Positions 7,379 to 12,716 of a stretch of 12,716 bases of DNA are shown piece by piece; the stretch's first letter is position 1; each line of letters begins with the position of its first letter. The notes below the pieces were generated by a model. It searched no databases and was not told where the DNA came from. It was given only the letters and a program-made list of their open reading frames with translations. Source of the DNA: an uncultured Acetatifactor sp. (GTDB lineage Bacteria > Bacillota > Clostridia > Lachnospirales > Lachnospiraceae); the NCBI GenBank assembly GCA_910588225.1, contig CAJUQT010000008.1, positions 84,722-97,437 of the forward strand, in the 5' to 3' direction. The translations under genes and the position numbers were made by a program.

Positions 7379-8200
7379 ATGAATGAATTTATAATTTTTA
7401 CCGATGGCGATGTTGACCTGCCGGATGCCTGGAAAGATAAAGTAACCATTCTTCCGCAGTACTACTATTTTGAGGAAGACACAGTATACGGAGATGAACT
7501 GATTCTGCCGCGGGAAGAATTCTTTGAGCGGCTCGTCAGGCAGAGGGCCTATACCGCAGGTGTCAATCCCGCTTTGGTCCGCACTCGTTTTGAGGAAGCT
7601 CTGCAGGCCAAAAAGGATATATTATGTATCGCAGTTTCTTCCGGAATCAGCGGCTCCTACAATACAATCTGTATGGTAGCCGACGCTTTGAGGGAGGAGT
7701 ACCCCGAACGGTCTATTGAAGTCATCGACTCCCTGAGCGCCACACTTGGAAGCGGACTTCTGTGTATGGACGCTCTGGAACTGAAAAAAGAAGGAAAAAC
7801 GCTTCAGGAAACCGCCGCGGAAATCAGGAGACGTCTGCATCTGATTGATGTCTATTTTGTAGTGGATGATTTCAAATATCTGGTACAGGGAGGAAGGGTC
7901 TCCCCGGCTGTCGGAAAGATTGGTGACATTCTGGATATCAAAGTGACCCTGACCATAAAGGAGGGGCATATCGAACCCTATAAAAAGAACCGGGGAATCA
8001 ATCCCACTTTGAAGAATATCAAGCAGATCTCAGAGTCCAGGAAAACCGCAAGGCTGGGTGTCATCTATGTTGGCAACGAGGATATGTTTGAAAAATGCAA
8101 GTCTCTGGTGAAAAGTGACTGCGAGGCAAAGCTGAATCTGATTGTAGCCTCTCATGTGGGGCCCAACACTACAGGTGTCGCCATAGAGTGGGCAGAATAG
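7379..8200 (+). CDS. DegV-family fatty-acid-binding protein
   Basis: The 273-residue product matches the DegV family in length and motifs. The N-terminal FTDGDVDLP is a variant of the usual TDSTADLP start. A TAGVNP segment near residue 60 is followed by SSGISGSYNT, DSLSATLGSGLL and GGRVSPAVGKIGDIL, with a final HVGPNTTGVA element. In Gram-positive bacteria such proteins (FakB-type) bind a fatty acid and present it to the kinase FakA for phosphorylation. The fakA gene is not in this window, and many paralogues have unknown ligands. The start is ATG 7379, preceded by AGAGGGGAAAGG; the upstream ATG at 7340 lacks a site and lies too close to the promoter. It is a single-gene unit on the plus strand with its own promoter and candidate terminators. 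Confidence 0.92.
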   Translation: MNEFIIFTDGDVDLPDAWKDKVTILPQYYYFEEDTVYGDELILPREEFFERLVRQRAYTAGVNPALVRTRFEEALQAKKDILCIAVSSGISGSYNTICMVADALREEYPERSIEVIDSLSATLGSGLLCMDALELKKEGKTLQETAAEIRRRLHLIDVYFVVDDFKYLVQGGRVSPAVGKIGDILDIKVTLTIKEGHIEPYKKNRGINPTLKNIKQISESRKTARLGVIYVGNEDMFEKCKSLVKSDCEAKLNLIVASHVGPNTTGVAIEWAE

Positions 8201-8215
8201 GACAATGTTCTGACG

Positions 8216-8248
8216 GAGCTGAAGCTTTGTGACCGGCGGCTTCAGCTC
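8216..8248 (+). terminator. Terminator-like hairpin after degV
   Basis: A perfect 10-bp stem, GAGCTGAAGC (8216-8225) and GCTTCAGCTC (8239-8248), with a 13-base loop sits 16 bases after the degV stop. The following TTACTGT is a poor T-tract, so efficiency is uncertain. Confidence 0.55.
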
Positions 8249-8305
8249 TTACTGTAAAACACAGCATACCCCATATTTCTTATCAGTCCAACGACTTTTC
8301 AAGCT

Positions 8306-8334
8306 TCGCAACGGTCTGTATCCGCTGCGATTTT
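8306..8334 (+). terminator. Second candidate terminator after degV
   Basis: A 9-bp stem with one G-T pair, TCGCAACGG (8306-8314) and CCGCTGCGA (8322-8330), with a 7-base loop, is followed by TTTT. It reads as a short plus-strand terminator. On the minus strand no T-run follows, so it does not obviously end the coiled-coil gene. Confidence 0.4.
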
Positions 8335-8369
8335 AGCACACACTCGTCATTCCGCCTGTTTTACCGCTT

Positions 8370-8840
8370 CTATGCCGTTTTCTTTTCCAGTTCTTCAAGC
8401 CTGCTTTCCAGACGATCTATACGCTTCAGCAGTAAATCCAGTGTCCCGGCTTCTAACTTACAGGCATTTATATCATGCTGCATGGAATCCAAACGCCAAT
8501 CTATCTTCTCTATATGCTTAGATAAATTCGTCTGCATTCTGTCCATCTCTTCTAAAAGAAGATTTTCAGCTTCTGCCAGTTTGGAGTCCATTCTCTGTTC
8601 AGATTCTGCTATCTTGGAATCCATTTTCTGTTCCAGTTCAGCCATCCCGGAGTCCATTTTCTGTTCCAGTTCAGCCATCCCGGAGTCCATTTTCTGTTCC
8701 AGTCCAACCATCCCGAAGTCCATTTTCTGTTCCAGTCCAACCATCCCGGAATCCATTCTCTGTTCAGATTCCGTCATTCTGGAATCAACAACAAATTCCA
8801 TCATCTTTTGCAATAATTCTAAATCTCTCTGATCAAGCAT
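8370..8840 (-). CDS. Small hendecad-repeat coiled-coil protein, function unknown
   Basis: This 156-residue cytoplasmic protein has no signal peptide or membrane segment. About half of it (residues 12-88) is seven 11-residue units of the form MDSGMAELEQK. Hydrophobic residues at unit positions 1, 5 and 8 give the 4-3-4 spacing of hendecads, which favour long, nearly straight or slightly right-handed coiled coils. The remainder (89-156) is a further amphipathic helix with heptad-like leucines, ending LESRLEELEKKTA. The ATG at 8840 has an AAGGGGGG ribosome site and a clear promoter upstream. Neighbours (degV, a broken small gene, a Crp/Fnr regulator) give no functional clue. Oligomeric scaffold, partner-binding rod or toxin/antitoxin-like roles are all possible. 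I do not recognise a named family. Confidence 0.8.
   Translation of the reverse strand: MLDQRDLELLQKMMEFVVDSRMTESEQRMDSGMVGLEQKMDFGMVGLEQKMDSGMAELEQKMDSGMAELEQKMDSKIAESEQRMDSKLAEAENLLLEEMDRMQTNLSKHIEKIDWRLDSMQHDINACKLEAGTLDLLLKRIDRLESRLEELEKKTA
8575..8805 (-). repeat. 33-bp tandem repeat array, seven units
   Basis: Seven consecutive 33-bp units encode the hendecads. The central units at 8641-8673 and 8674-8706 differ at a single base, and the unit at 8707-8739 is also close, whereas the outer units diverge. That gradient is typical of an array growing or contracting by slippage from its centre. The unit is a multiple of three, so the frame is kept. Confidence 0.92.
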
Positions 8841-8866
8841 TCTATGTCCCCCCTTTCTGTATTCCC

Positions 8867-8894
8867 ATTATACCAGACCAAACGGCTTTTTCAA
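8867..8894 (-). promoter_or_regulatory. Promoter of the coiled-coil gene
   Basis: Minus-strand TTGAAA (8889-8894), a 16-base spacer and TATAAT (8867-8872) precede the ribosome site. The predicted leader is about 20 bases. A perfect inverted repeat lies 10 bases upstream of the -35. Confidence 0.75.
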
Positions 8895-8903
8895 GCCAAT
8901 TCT

Positions 8904-8930
8904 GGATTTTGGACTAACTGTCCAAAATCC
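8904..8930. repeat. Perfect 27-bp inverted repeat
   Basis: The arms GGATTTTGGAC (8904-8914) and GTCCAAAATCC (8920-8930) are exact reverse complements around a 5-base centre, TAACT. Neither side has a T-run, so it is not a standard terminator. It starts one base after the stop codon of the broken gene at 8932-9187 and ends just before the -35 of the coiled-coil promoter. It could be an operator (the TGGAC/GTCCA symmetry resembles those bound by TetR-type dimers), a transcription attenuator, or a small element remnant. Confidence 0.85.
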
Positions 8931-8931
8931 A

Positions 8932-9187
8932 TTAAAATATTTTGCCACTGTCGTTCTTCCTGCCCTTCCAAACAGACGCAAGAATATCTTTCAGAACCAG
9001 AAAAGCATCCAGCTCACTATATCCGTATTTCTTTTCCAGGTCTCTTAACAGTGTCCAGCTCTGACACATAAGGGACGGCATCCACTTCTTTTTGATACCG
9101 GGCCAGAACAGGATACTTTTTGCTCCATGCCTTTGTCCAGTCTATTTTATCCGTTACTTCCTCATCCTGAAATATGCTGTACTCTGA
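8932..9187 (-). pseudogene. Frameshifted small protein gene, unknown function
   Basis: Two overlapping minus-strand frames join into one plausible peptide. The first (9187 to about 9050) reads DEEVTDKIDWTKAWSKKYPV and continues to SELDT; the second (9048 to the TAA at 8932) reads LRDLEKKYGYSELDAFLVL and then KDILASVWKG. Removing one base at 9049 fuses them. Codon choice and composition look coding on both sides of the break, and the first frame terminates 11 codons past it. There is no in-frame ATG, GTG or TTG at the expected 5' end; an in-frame TAA at 9188 precedes it, so the start may be lost too. The mostly helical, charged peptide of about 80 residues looks like a small cytoplasmic protein, but I cannot name the family. 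Confidence 0.6.
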
Positions 9188-9299
9188 TTATATTATTTTC
9201 ACAACAAAAAATTCACCAACAACCCCCTGCACTTTTGCCCGTTTTCTTAACATCATGAAGCAGCAATTTAAAGAGTTCAGAAAAACTTTCCGGTTCAAA

Positions 9300-9328
9300 T
9301 TGCTTTCTTCCTGCTTTTGTACTATACT
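9300..9328 (+). promoter_or_regulatory. Likely promoter of the Crp/Fnr-family gene
   Basis: TTGCTT (9300-9305), a 17-base spacer and TATACT (9323-9328) lie about 95 bases upstream of the ATG at 9423. The -10 is good and the -35 weak, which would suit an activated or weakly expressed regulator gene. I see no other gene between 9188 and 9422. Confidence 0.45.
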
Positions 9329-9422
9329 TTTTTCAGGATACACAAAGAGCCGAAGCGAAAAGGCCCGGCTGAGAAATGTCTTCAGAACCGTCGCACAGCG
9401 ACTATATTTAAGGGGATATGCC

Positions 9423-10082
9423 ATGGATTTTCCACATTATTTTCCTATCTGGAACAAATTAAGCGGCGATGCGCAGAACAGACTGCTGGGCAGCCTGATT
9501 CCGAAGAAAGTCAAAAAGGGCACCATAATTCACAACGGCAGTACAGATTGCACGGGACTTCTGCTGGTAAAGTCCGGGCAGCTTCGGGCCTACATTCTGT
9601 CCGAAGAAGGCCGGGAAATTACAATTTACCGGCTGTTCGACAGGGATATGTGCCTGTTCTCGGCCTCCTGCATGATACACTCCATTCAGTTTGAAGTGAC
9701 AATCGAGGCCCAGAAGGATACCGATCTCTGGGTGATTCCCGCGGACATTTATCAGGGAATCATGGTGCAGTCCGCGCCCGTTGCAAACTATACCAACGAA
9801 CTGATGGCAACACGCTTTTCCGATGTCATGTGGCTGGTGGAACAGATTATGTGGAAAAGCCTGGATAAGCGTGTCGCCGCATTTCTGCTGGAAGAAGCTT
9901 CCATTGAAGGAACGGATGAATTGAAAATTACCCATGAGATCATCGCAAACCATCTGGGCTCTCACCGGGAAGTAATTACCCGAATGCTCCGGTATTTCCA
10001 GAAGGAAGGAATGGTTCGACTGTCCCGGGGAACCGTAACCCTTCTGGAGAGGACAGGGCTGGAACAAATACGGGATGCATAA
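9423..10082 (+). CDS. Crp/Fnr-family transcription regulator
   Basis: The 219-residue protein has the two-domain plan of the family. A cyclic-nucleotide-binding-like beta-roll covers about residues 20-115 (GTIIHNG, GLLLVKSGQLRAYIL, EGREITIYRLFDRDMC). A long dimerisation helix (about 125-155, MWLVEQIMWKSLDKRVAAFL) leads to a C-terminal winged helix-turn-helix, with ITHEIIANHLGSHREVITRM at about 169-188 the DNA-recognition unit. There is no N-terminal cysteine cluster, so it is not a classical oxygen-sensing FNR. The cAMP phosphate-binding signature is not evident, so the ligand is unknown. The ATG at 9423 has AAGGGG seven bases upstream; an earlier in-frame start at 9174 would add 83 residues of non-family sequence and has no site. 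It converges on trxA, whose promoter carries a suggestive palindrome. Confidence 0.9.
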   Translation: MDFPHYFPIWNKLSGDAQNRLLGSLIPKKVKKGTIIHNGSTDCTGLLLVKSGQLRAYILSEEGREITIYRLFDRDMCLFSASCMIHSIQFEVTIEAQKDTDLWVIPADIYQGIMVQSAPVANYTNELMATRFSDVMWLVEQIMWKSLDKRVAAFLLEEASIEGTDELKITHEIIANHLGSHREVITRMLRYFQKEGMVRLSRGTVTLLERTGLEQIRDA

Positions 10083-10099
10083 GAGACAATTTCTCTCTT

Positions 10100-10189
10100 C
10101 TATTGGTCCATGCCGCAGGCTGCAGCGGTCTCAATCAGGCCTCTGTCATTGGTCACAGCGTCATAGAACCGGAACCAGCCGGAAAAATT
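10100..10189 (-). other. Short coding-like tail downstream of trxA
   Basis: After the trxA stop, a different minus-strand frame reads NFSGWFRFYDAVTNDRG, continues LIETAAACGMDQ, and ends in TAG at 10100-10102. Its codons look like those of the neighbours, but there is no start codon or ribosome site. It may be the 3' scar of a deleted gene or chance. I do not recognise the peptide. Confidence 0.25.
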
Positions 10190-10493
10190 ACAGCATGGCA
10201 AGAATTGCACTCTTGGGTCTTGCGCCCATAGCCTGTCTGACAATCTTTCCATTTTTTATTACCATCAAAGTCGGGATACTCATAATGCCAAACTGCCCGG
10301 CCAGCTCCGGTTGTTCGTCCACATTGACCTTACATACCTTAATGTCTGAGCGCTCCCCTGCGATTTCTTCCACAACAGGAGCCACCATACGACAGGGGCC
10401 GCACCAGGGTGCCCAGAAATCCACCAGAACAGGTTTCTCAGAGTTCATTACTTCACTTTGAAAATTATTTTTATCAATTTTAATCACAGACAT
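10188..10493 (-). CDS. trxA: Thioredoxin
   Basis: This 101-residue thioredoxin is a soluble disulfide reductase that is recharged by thioredoxin reductase and donates electrons to target proteins. The fold is complete: VLVDFWAPWCGPC holds the redox cysteines Cys31 and Cys34, the buried Asp25 is in place, and SIPTLMV supplies the cis-proline. The ending GARPKSAILAML is normal. The ATG at 10493 has an excellent AAGGAGGAG ribosome site. A thioredoxin reductase gene is not in the window. The gene is a single unit between the araB remnant and the convergent Crp/Fnr gene. An extended -10 promoter and a 13-bp palindrome lie upstream, suggesting activator control. Confidence 0.96.
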   Translation of the reverse strand: MSVIKIDKNNFQSEVMNSEKPVLVDFWAPWCGPCRMVAPVVEEIAGERSDIKVCKVNVDEQPELAGQFGIMSIPTLMVIKNGKIVRQAMGARPKSAILAML

Positions 10494-10517
10494 ATCTTTC
10501 TCCTCCTTTTTGATGTC

Positions 10518-10558
10518 ATTCTATCAGAGAAAAACATACTCTTCTGTGATAATATCAC
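10518..10558 (-). promoter_or_regulatory. trxA: trxA promoter with upstream palindrome
   Basis: Minus-strand TGATAGAAT (10518-10526) is an extended -10 (TGn plus TAGAAT) without a recognisable -35. A perfect 13-bp palindrome GTGATAATATCAC (10546-10558) takes its place. Taking +1 at about 10511, the palindrome centre falls near -41, the position used by class II Crp/Fnr activators. Its half-sites (GTGAT/ATCAC) resemble Crp and Fnr half-sites, but the centre is shorter than in either consensus. Confidence 0.5.
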
Positions 10559-10629
10559 CAACCGTCCGGACTTCGAGAGCAGGAATGTGAATCTCCAGCT
10601 CCCTTTAAACAATGCATCACTTCATTGCC

Positions 10630-10750
10630 GCCTGCGCTCTCCGCCATCACCTGGCCGCTGTCCACAGAGACCATCACCGCCCTGGCTGACAGGGTACCAT
10701 AATCCACCCCAATTACATACTTCTCTCTTTACCTGGGACCTGTCCCCCAT
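10630..10750 (-). pseudogene. araB: Remnant of L-ribulokinase gene (N-terminus only)
   Basis: The frame from 10722 to about 10630 reads KYVIGVDYGTLSARAVMV and then SVDSGQVMAESA. This is the N-terminal ATP-binding (phosphate-1) strand-turn of FGGY kinases in the specific form seen in Firmicute L-ribulokinases (IGVDFGTLSGRAVLV-like). About 30 of the roughly 540 expected residues remain; after that the sequence no longer matches and the frame stops near 10555. An ATG at 10750 with GGAG upstream sits 39 bases after the araM stop, but it is out of frame with the kinase segment unless one base at 10723 is removed. The gene has therefore lost its body and has a shifted start. Ribulokinase phosphorylates L-ribulose in arabinose catabolism; this copy cannot. 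Confidence 0.75.
10734..10749. repeat. REP-like imperfect palindrome at the araB start
   Basis: GGGAC (10735-10739) and GTCCC (10742-10746) flank a CT centre, inside TGGGACCTGTCCCCCA. GGGGACAG-type palindromes are a frequent form of short dispersed REP-like repeats. Here it overlaps the would-be start codon of the araB remnant. A single copy cannot prove the class. Confidence 0.4.
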
Positions 10751-10789
10751 TATGCCCTCTCCTCTATCTGCAATGCCTGTGCCAATAGC

Positions 10790-12151
10790 CTAATCGCAAT
10801 ACTTTTCCACCAGCTTCCGGGCCTCATCCTCCAGCCTGTCAATATCCCACATCAGCTGCAGTATGGTATAGCGGTCCCGCAGTTCTTTGCCGTATCGGAT
10901 GCTGTCATAGACATACTGCCTGGGAATGCCCACATCCGCCGGTCTCCTTGCCGCTCCCATTTCTTCCAGCACCTGAGAAATCTCTGCCGCTTTCGGCGCC
11001 GTCTTCGCCAGCTCTCTGATCTCCTCCCACCGGGCTTCAATGACTGCGAGACGTTTCAGAAGCCCTTCCCTGTCATTCTTCCCTGCTTTTTTCTCAAGGG
11101 CGATAATTCCCTCCGCGCCGTCCCGATAACAGCGGCGCATCTCCTTCTCCCATTCCTCCATGGTAAGTCGGTTTGCAATCTTATCCCGAATGGCGGCAAA
11201 ATCCGGCTTCTCCATCTGGGCCAGCCTGTTGTAAAGCTCCAGCATCAGAACCGTACCGATTCCCACCTTTGTCCCGTGAAGCACCGCCGGAATGCCGTCA
11301 AAGAGGAACTGCATTTCCCAGTAATGAGACTGATGGTGCTCCGCCCCGGAGGCCGGGCGTGAATTTCCCGAGAAATCCATGGCAATACCGGACAGCACCA
11401 GCGCTTCCGTGAGCACGGAAACCGCTTTGCTGTCATGGGAAGCAAGCCCCTCTATACTCTCCATGGTCCGATCCACCGCCGTCCCCATAATGCCTGCAAT
11501 GGTGTGGCAATAATATTCATCATTTACAATATGAGAAAGCTTCCAATCCAGCAGACAGTTATATTTCCCCAGAATATCCGCCGCCCCCGCCGCAAGCATC
11601 CTGAGCGGCGCATTTGCCATGATCTCCGAATCACAGATCAGCGCCAGAGGTTCCTGTGCAGGAAAAGTAATCTTCATATTATGGAAAATCAGTGGCGCCA
11701 CACCGCTTACAAGTCCGTCCATGGAAGGCGCCGTTGCCACCAGCAGAAAAGGTCTGCCTGTTATGTGGCTGAAATACCGCCCAATGTCATTGATAGTACC
11801 CGTTCCGATAGAAATGATGATGTCCGCATCCTTCTCATTTGCCATGGTCACACTGCCCAGGGCGTGCTCATCCGCTGCCACATCCCCGTTTTCCGGGCTC
11901 TCCAGAACATAGGAAGTAAATGGGATACCGGCCCCGGCAAGTATCTCCTCCACTCTGATACCCGCGATTTTGTGCGTGTGCGTATCGGAAATCAGATAAG
12001 GCCTCGTATAACCCAGCTGCTCCAAAAGTCCGGGCAGCCTGGCAATAGCGCCTTCTTCAAAAATGTAATGTGCAAACAGAGATTTGTGGGTCCGCCCGCA
12101 TTCACAGGCAAAGCTGCAATTTAAATACTGTTCAATGGATGGATTCTGCAT
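10790..12151 (-). CDS. araM: sn-glycerol-1-phosphate dehydrogenase, AraM/EgsA family
   Basis: The 453-residue product belongs to the iron-containing/glycerol-dehydrogenase-like fold. It should reduce dihydroxyacetone phosphate to sn-glycerol-1-phosphate with NAD(P)H. Family motifs are clear: SDTHTHKIAGI near residues 55-65, the nucleotide-binding IGTGTINDIGR and the TAPSMDGLVSG segment. The metal ligands are expected from AAGAADILGKY (Asp), SGAEHHQSHYWEM (His) and AVLHGTKVGIG (His). It is longer than Bacillus AraM, mainly through a helical C-terminal part. ATG 12151 has AAAGGG seven bases upstream; the in-frame ATG at 12193 has no site. A strong promoter precedes it. In Firmicutes araM sits in arabinose operons, and here an araB remnant follows 39 bases downstream. 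In Bacillus the product feeds archaeal-type ether lipid phosphates; the role here is unknown. Confidence 0.93.
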   Translation of the reverse strand: MQNPSIEQYLNCSFACECGRTHKSLFAHYIFEEGAIARLPGLLEQLGYTRPYLISDTHTHKIAGIRVEEILAGAGIPFTSYVLESPENGDVAADEHALGSVTMANEKDADIIISIGTGTINDIGRYFSHITGRPFLLVATAPSMDGLVSGVAPLIFHNMKITFPAQEPLALICDSEIMANAPLRMLAAGAADILGKYNCLLDWKLSHIVNDEYYCHTIAGIMGTAVDRTMESIEGLASHDSKAVSVLTEALVLSGIAMDFSGNSRPASGAEHHQSHYWEMQFLFDGIPAVLHGTKVGIGTVLMLELYNRLAQMEKPDFAAIRDKIANRLTMEEWEKEMRRCYRDGAEGIIALEKKAGKNDREGLLKRLAVIEARWEEIRELAKTAPKAAEISQVLEEMGAARRPADVGIPRQYVYDSIRYGKELRDRYTILQLMWDIDRLEDEARKLVEKYCD

Positions 12152-12214
12152 AGATTTTCCCTTTCTTCCGTTCCCGGATATGACACCTGTCATTGACTGT
12201 ATCCGTTTTCTCTC

Positions 12215-12243
12215 ATTTTATAGCATTGCCGCAGTCATGTCAA
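12215..12243 (-). promoter_or_regulatory. araM: Promoter of araM
   Basis: On the minus strand a perfect TTGACA (12238-12243), a 17-base spacer and TAAAAT (12215-12220) give one of the best sigma-A matches in the window. The leader to ATG 12151 is about 57 bases. I see no Bacillus-type AraR operator (ATTTGTAC/GTACAAAT) near it. Confidence 0.85.
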
Positions 12244-12292
12244 TTTTTCAAACACGCTCCAGCGCGAAGTAATCACTTCCCCCCATTTTTCA

Positions 12293-12340
12293 TGTATAAA
12301 AACATCTGCCGTATAACAGCTTTTACGTTGTTATACGGCA
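12293..12340 (-). terminator. Terminator of the right-edge membrane-protein gene
   Basis: A perfect 12-bp stem, TGCCGTATAACA (12307-12318) and TGTTATACGGCA (12329-12340), with a 10-base loop is followed on the minus strand by GATGTTTTTAT. It lies about 38 bases after the TAG at 12379. This fits the gene having originally ended there rather than at the earlier stop at 12437. Confidence 0.75.
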
Positions 12341-12378
12341 ACTCAACATTTTCAAACTAACTGAAAAAATCATTTTTT

Positions 12379-12716
12379 CTATTGCACAGTAATTTGAATA
12401 TGTCCTTGATAATCCTCTCCAATCAAGCCAACATAATTAGCACCAGCCTGTAATTCCAATGTAAAGAGAAGATAAAAACAAAGCCAGAACAATAATCCCG
12501 ATAACCAGCATCAGCAGCAAGGCGCTGATAATTGCAGAAATAATATTTGTCAGACTCCGGCTTTCATTATTTTTAACACAGATGATAGACAGACACAGCC
12601 CCGTGATGACACAGGCAATATTGACGCCGCCCCAAACTGTACGCAATCCATCAGGCAATACGATTTGCAGAAATACGGGAATCAGCGTTGCAAAGGGCAG
12701 CACACTGATAATAAGG
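12379..12716 (-). pseudogene. Membrane-protein gene, 5' end outside window, 3' end probably frame-disrupted
   Basis: A frame open from the right edge to a stop at 12437 encodes hydrophobic helices (LIPVFLQIVL, a GGVNIACVITGLCLSIICV helix, and IISALLLMLVIGIIVLALFL), each 18-20 residues, with a short charged loop KNNESRS between them. It looks like a small inner-membrane protein or the membrane part of a larger one. Just past the last helix another frame reads FTLELQAGANYVGLIGEDYQ and GHIQITVQ and stops at 12379. That beta-strand-like ending has normal codon use and is followed by the terminator. The simplest reading is a frameshift or out-of-frame deletion near 12465-12480 in one gene. Alternatively the first frame is intact and the tail is a scar of a second gene. 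The family is not recognised. Confidence 0.5.

Noticed and set aside
8575..8805. Tandem array considered as a CRISPR or other spaced repeat
   Set aside because: Units are contiguous, in frame, encode an 11-residue periodic helix, and have no unique spacers.
9174..9422. 83-residue N-terminal extension of the Crp/Fnr protein
   Set aside because: The extension lacks family features and a ribosome site and overlaps the likely promoter; ATG 9423 has a good site and gives the normal family length.
9188..9424. Minus-strand 78-codon frame upstream of the broken small gene
   Set aside because: No ribosome site, and it overlaps the leader and promoter of the Crp/Fnr gene. It is in frame with the broken gene but separated by a TAA, and nothing ties them together.
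9423..10082. Calling the regulator FNR
   Set aside because: The N-terminal cysteine cluster needed for the iron-sulfur oxygen sensor is absent.
10082..10096. Small hairpin AGAGA/TCTCT after the Crp/Fnr stop
   Set aside because: A five-base AT-rich stem without a proper T-run is too weak to call a terminator.

Overview
The window looks like a chromosomal segment from an anaerobic Clostridia member, most probably Lachnospiraceae. The reasons are moderate GC with AT-rich intergenic DNA, strong AAGGAGG-type ribosome sites, sigma-A-like promoters, and the gene families present (trigger factor, DegV, PepD, CapA lipoprotein, AraM next to AraB). The species assignment is inference; no rRNA is present.

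Layout: nearly everything is on the minus strand and therefore reads right to left. From the right edge: a membrane-protein gene that runs off the window and whose 3' end looks frame-disrupted (12379-12716) with its terminator; araM, an sn-glycerol-1-phosphate dehydrogenase (10790-12151), behind a good promoter; a decayed araB (L-ribulokinase) start; and trxA (10188-10493). A plus-strand Crp/Fnr-family regulator (9423-10082) converges on trxA. Then come a frameshifted small gene (8932-9187), a perfect 27-bp inverted repeat, and a coiled-coil protein built from 33-bp/11-residue repeats (8370-8840). DegV (7379-8200) is on the plus strand with its own promoter. After a gene-poor gap come pepD, a tRNA-Pro with anticodon AGG and its terminator, a tight rlmD-capA-like-ansA cluster, and tig. 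Twenty-six codons of a possible further gene run off the left edge.

How the genes work together: the left half is housekeeping (23S rRNA methylation, protein folding, dipeptide and asparagine breakdown, a proline tRNA). The right half is accessory DNA in decay. There, araM survives while the araB fused behind it is a remnant, and two other small genes are frame-broken. The trxA promoter carries a palindrome centred near -41, the class II position for a Crp/Fnr activator, and a Crp/Fnr gene is the immediate neighbour; this is the most testable regulatory idea here.

I found no CRISPR array, intact insertion sequence, phage module or clear defence system. No feature amounts to a convincing new multi-gene system. 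The points of interest are the A34 proline tRNA, the AraM/AraB remnant pair, the repeat protein, and the possible Crp/Fnr-trxA circuit.
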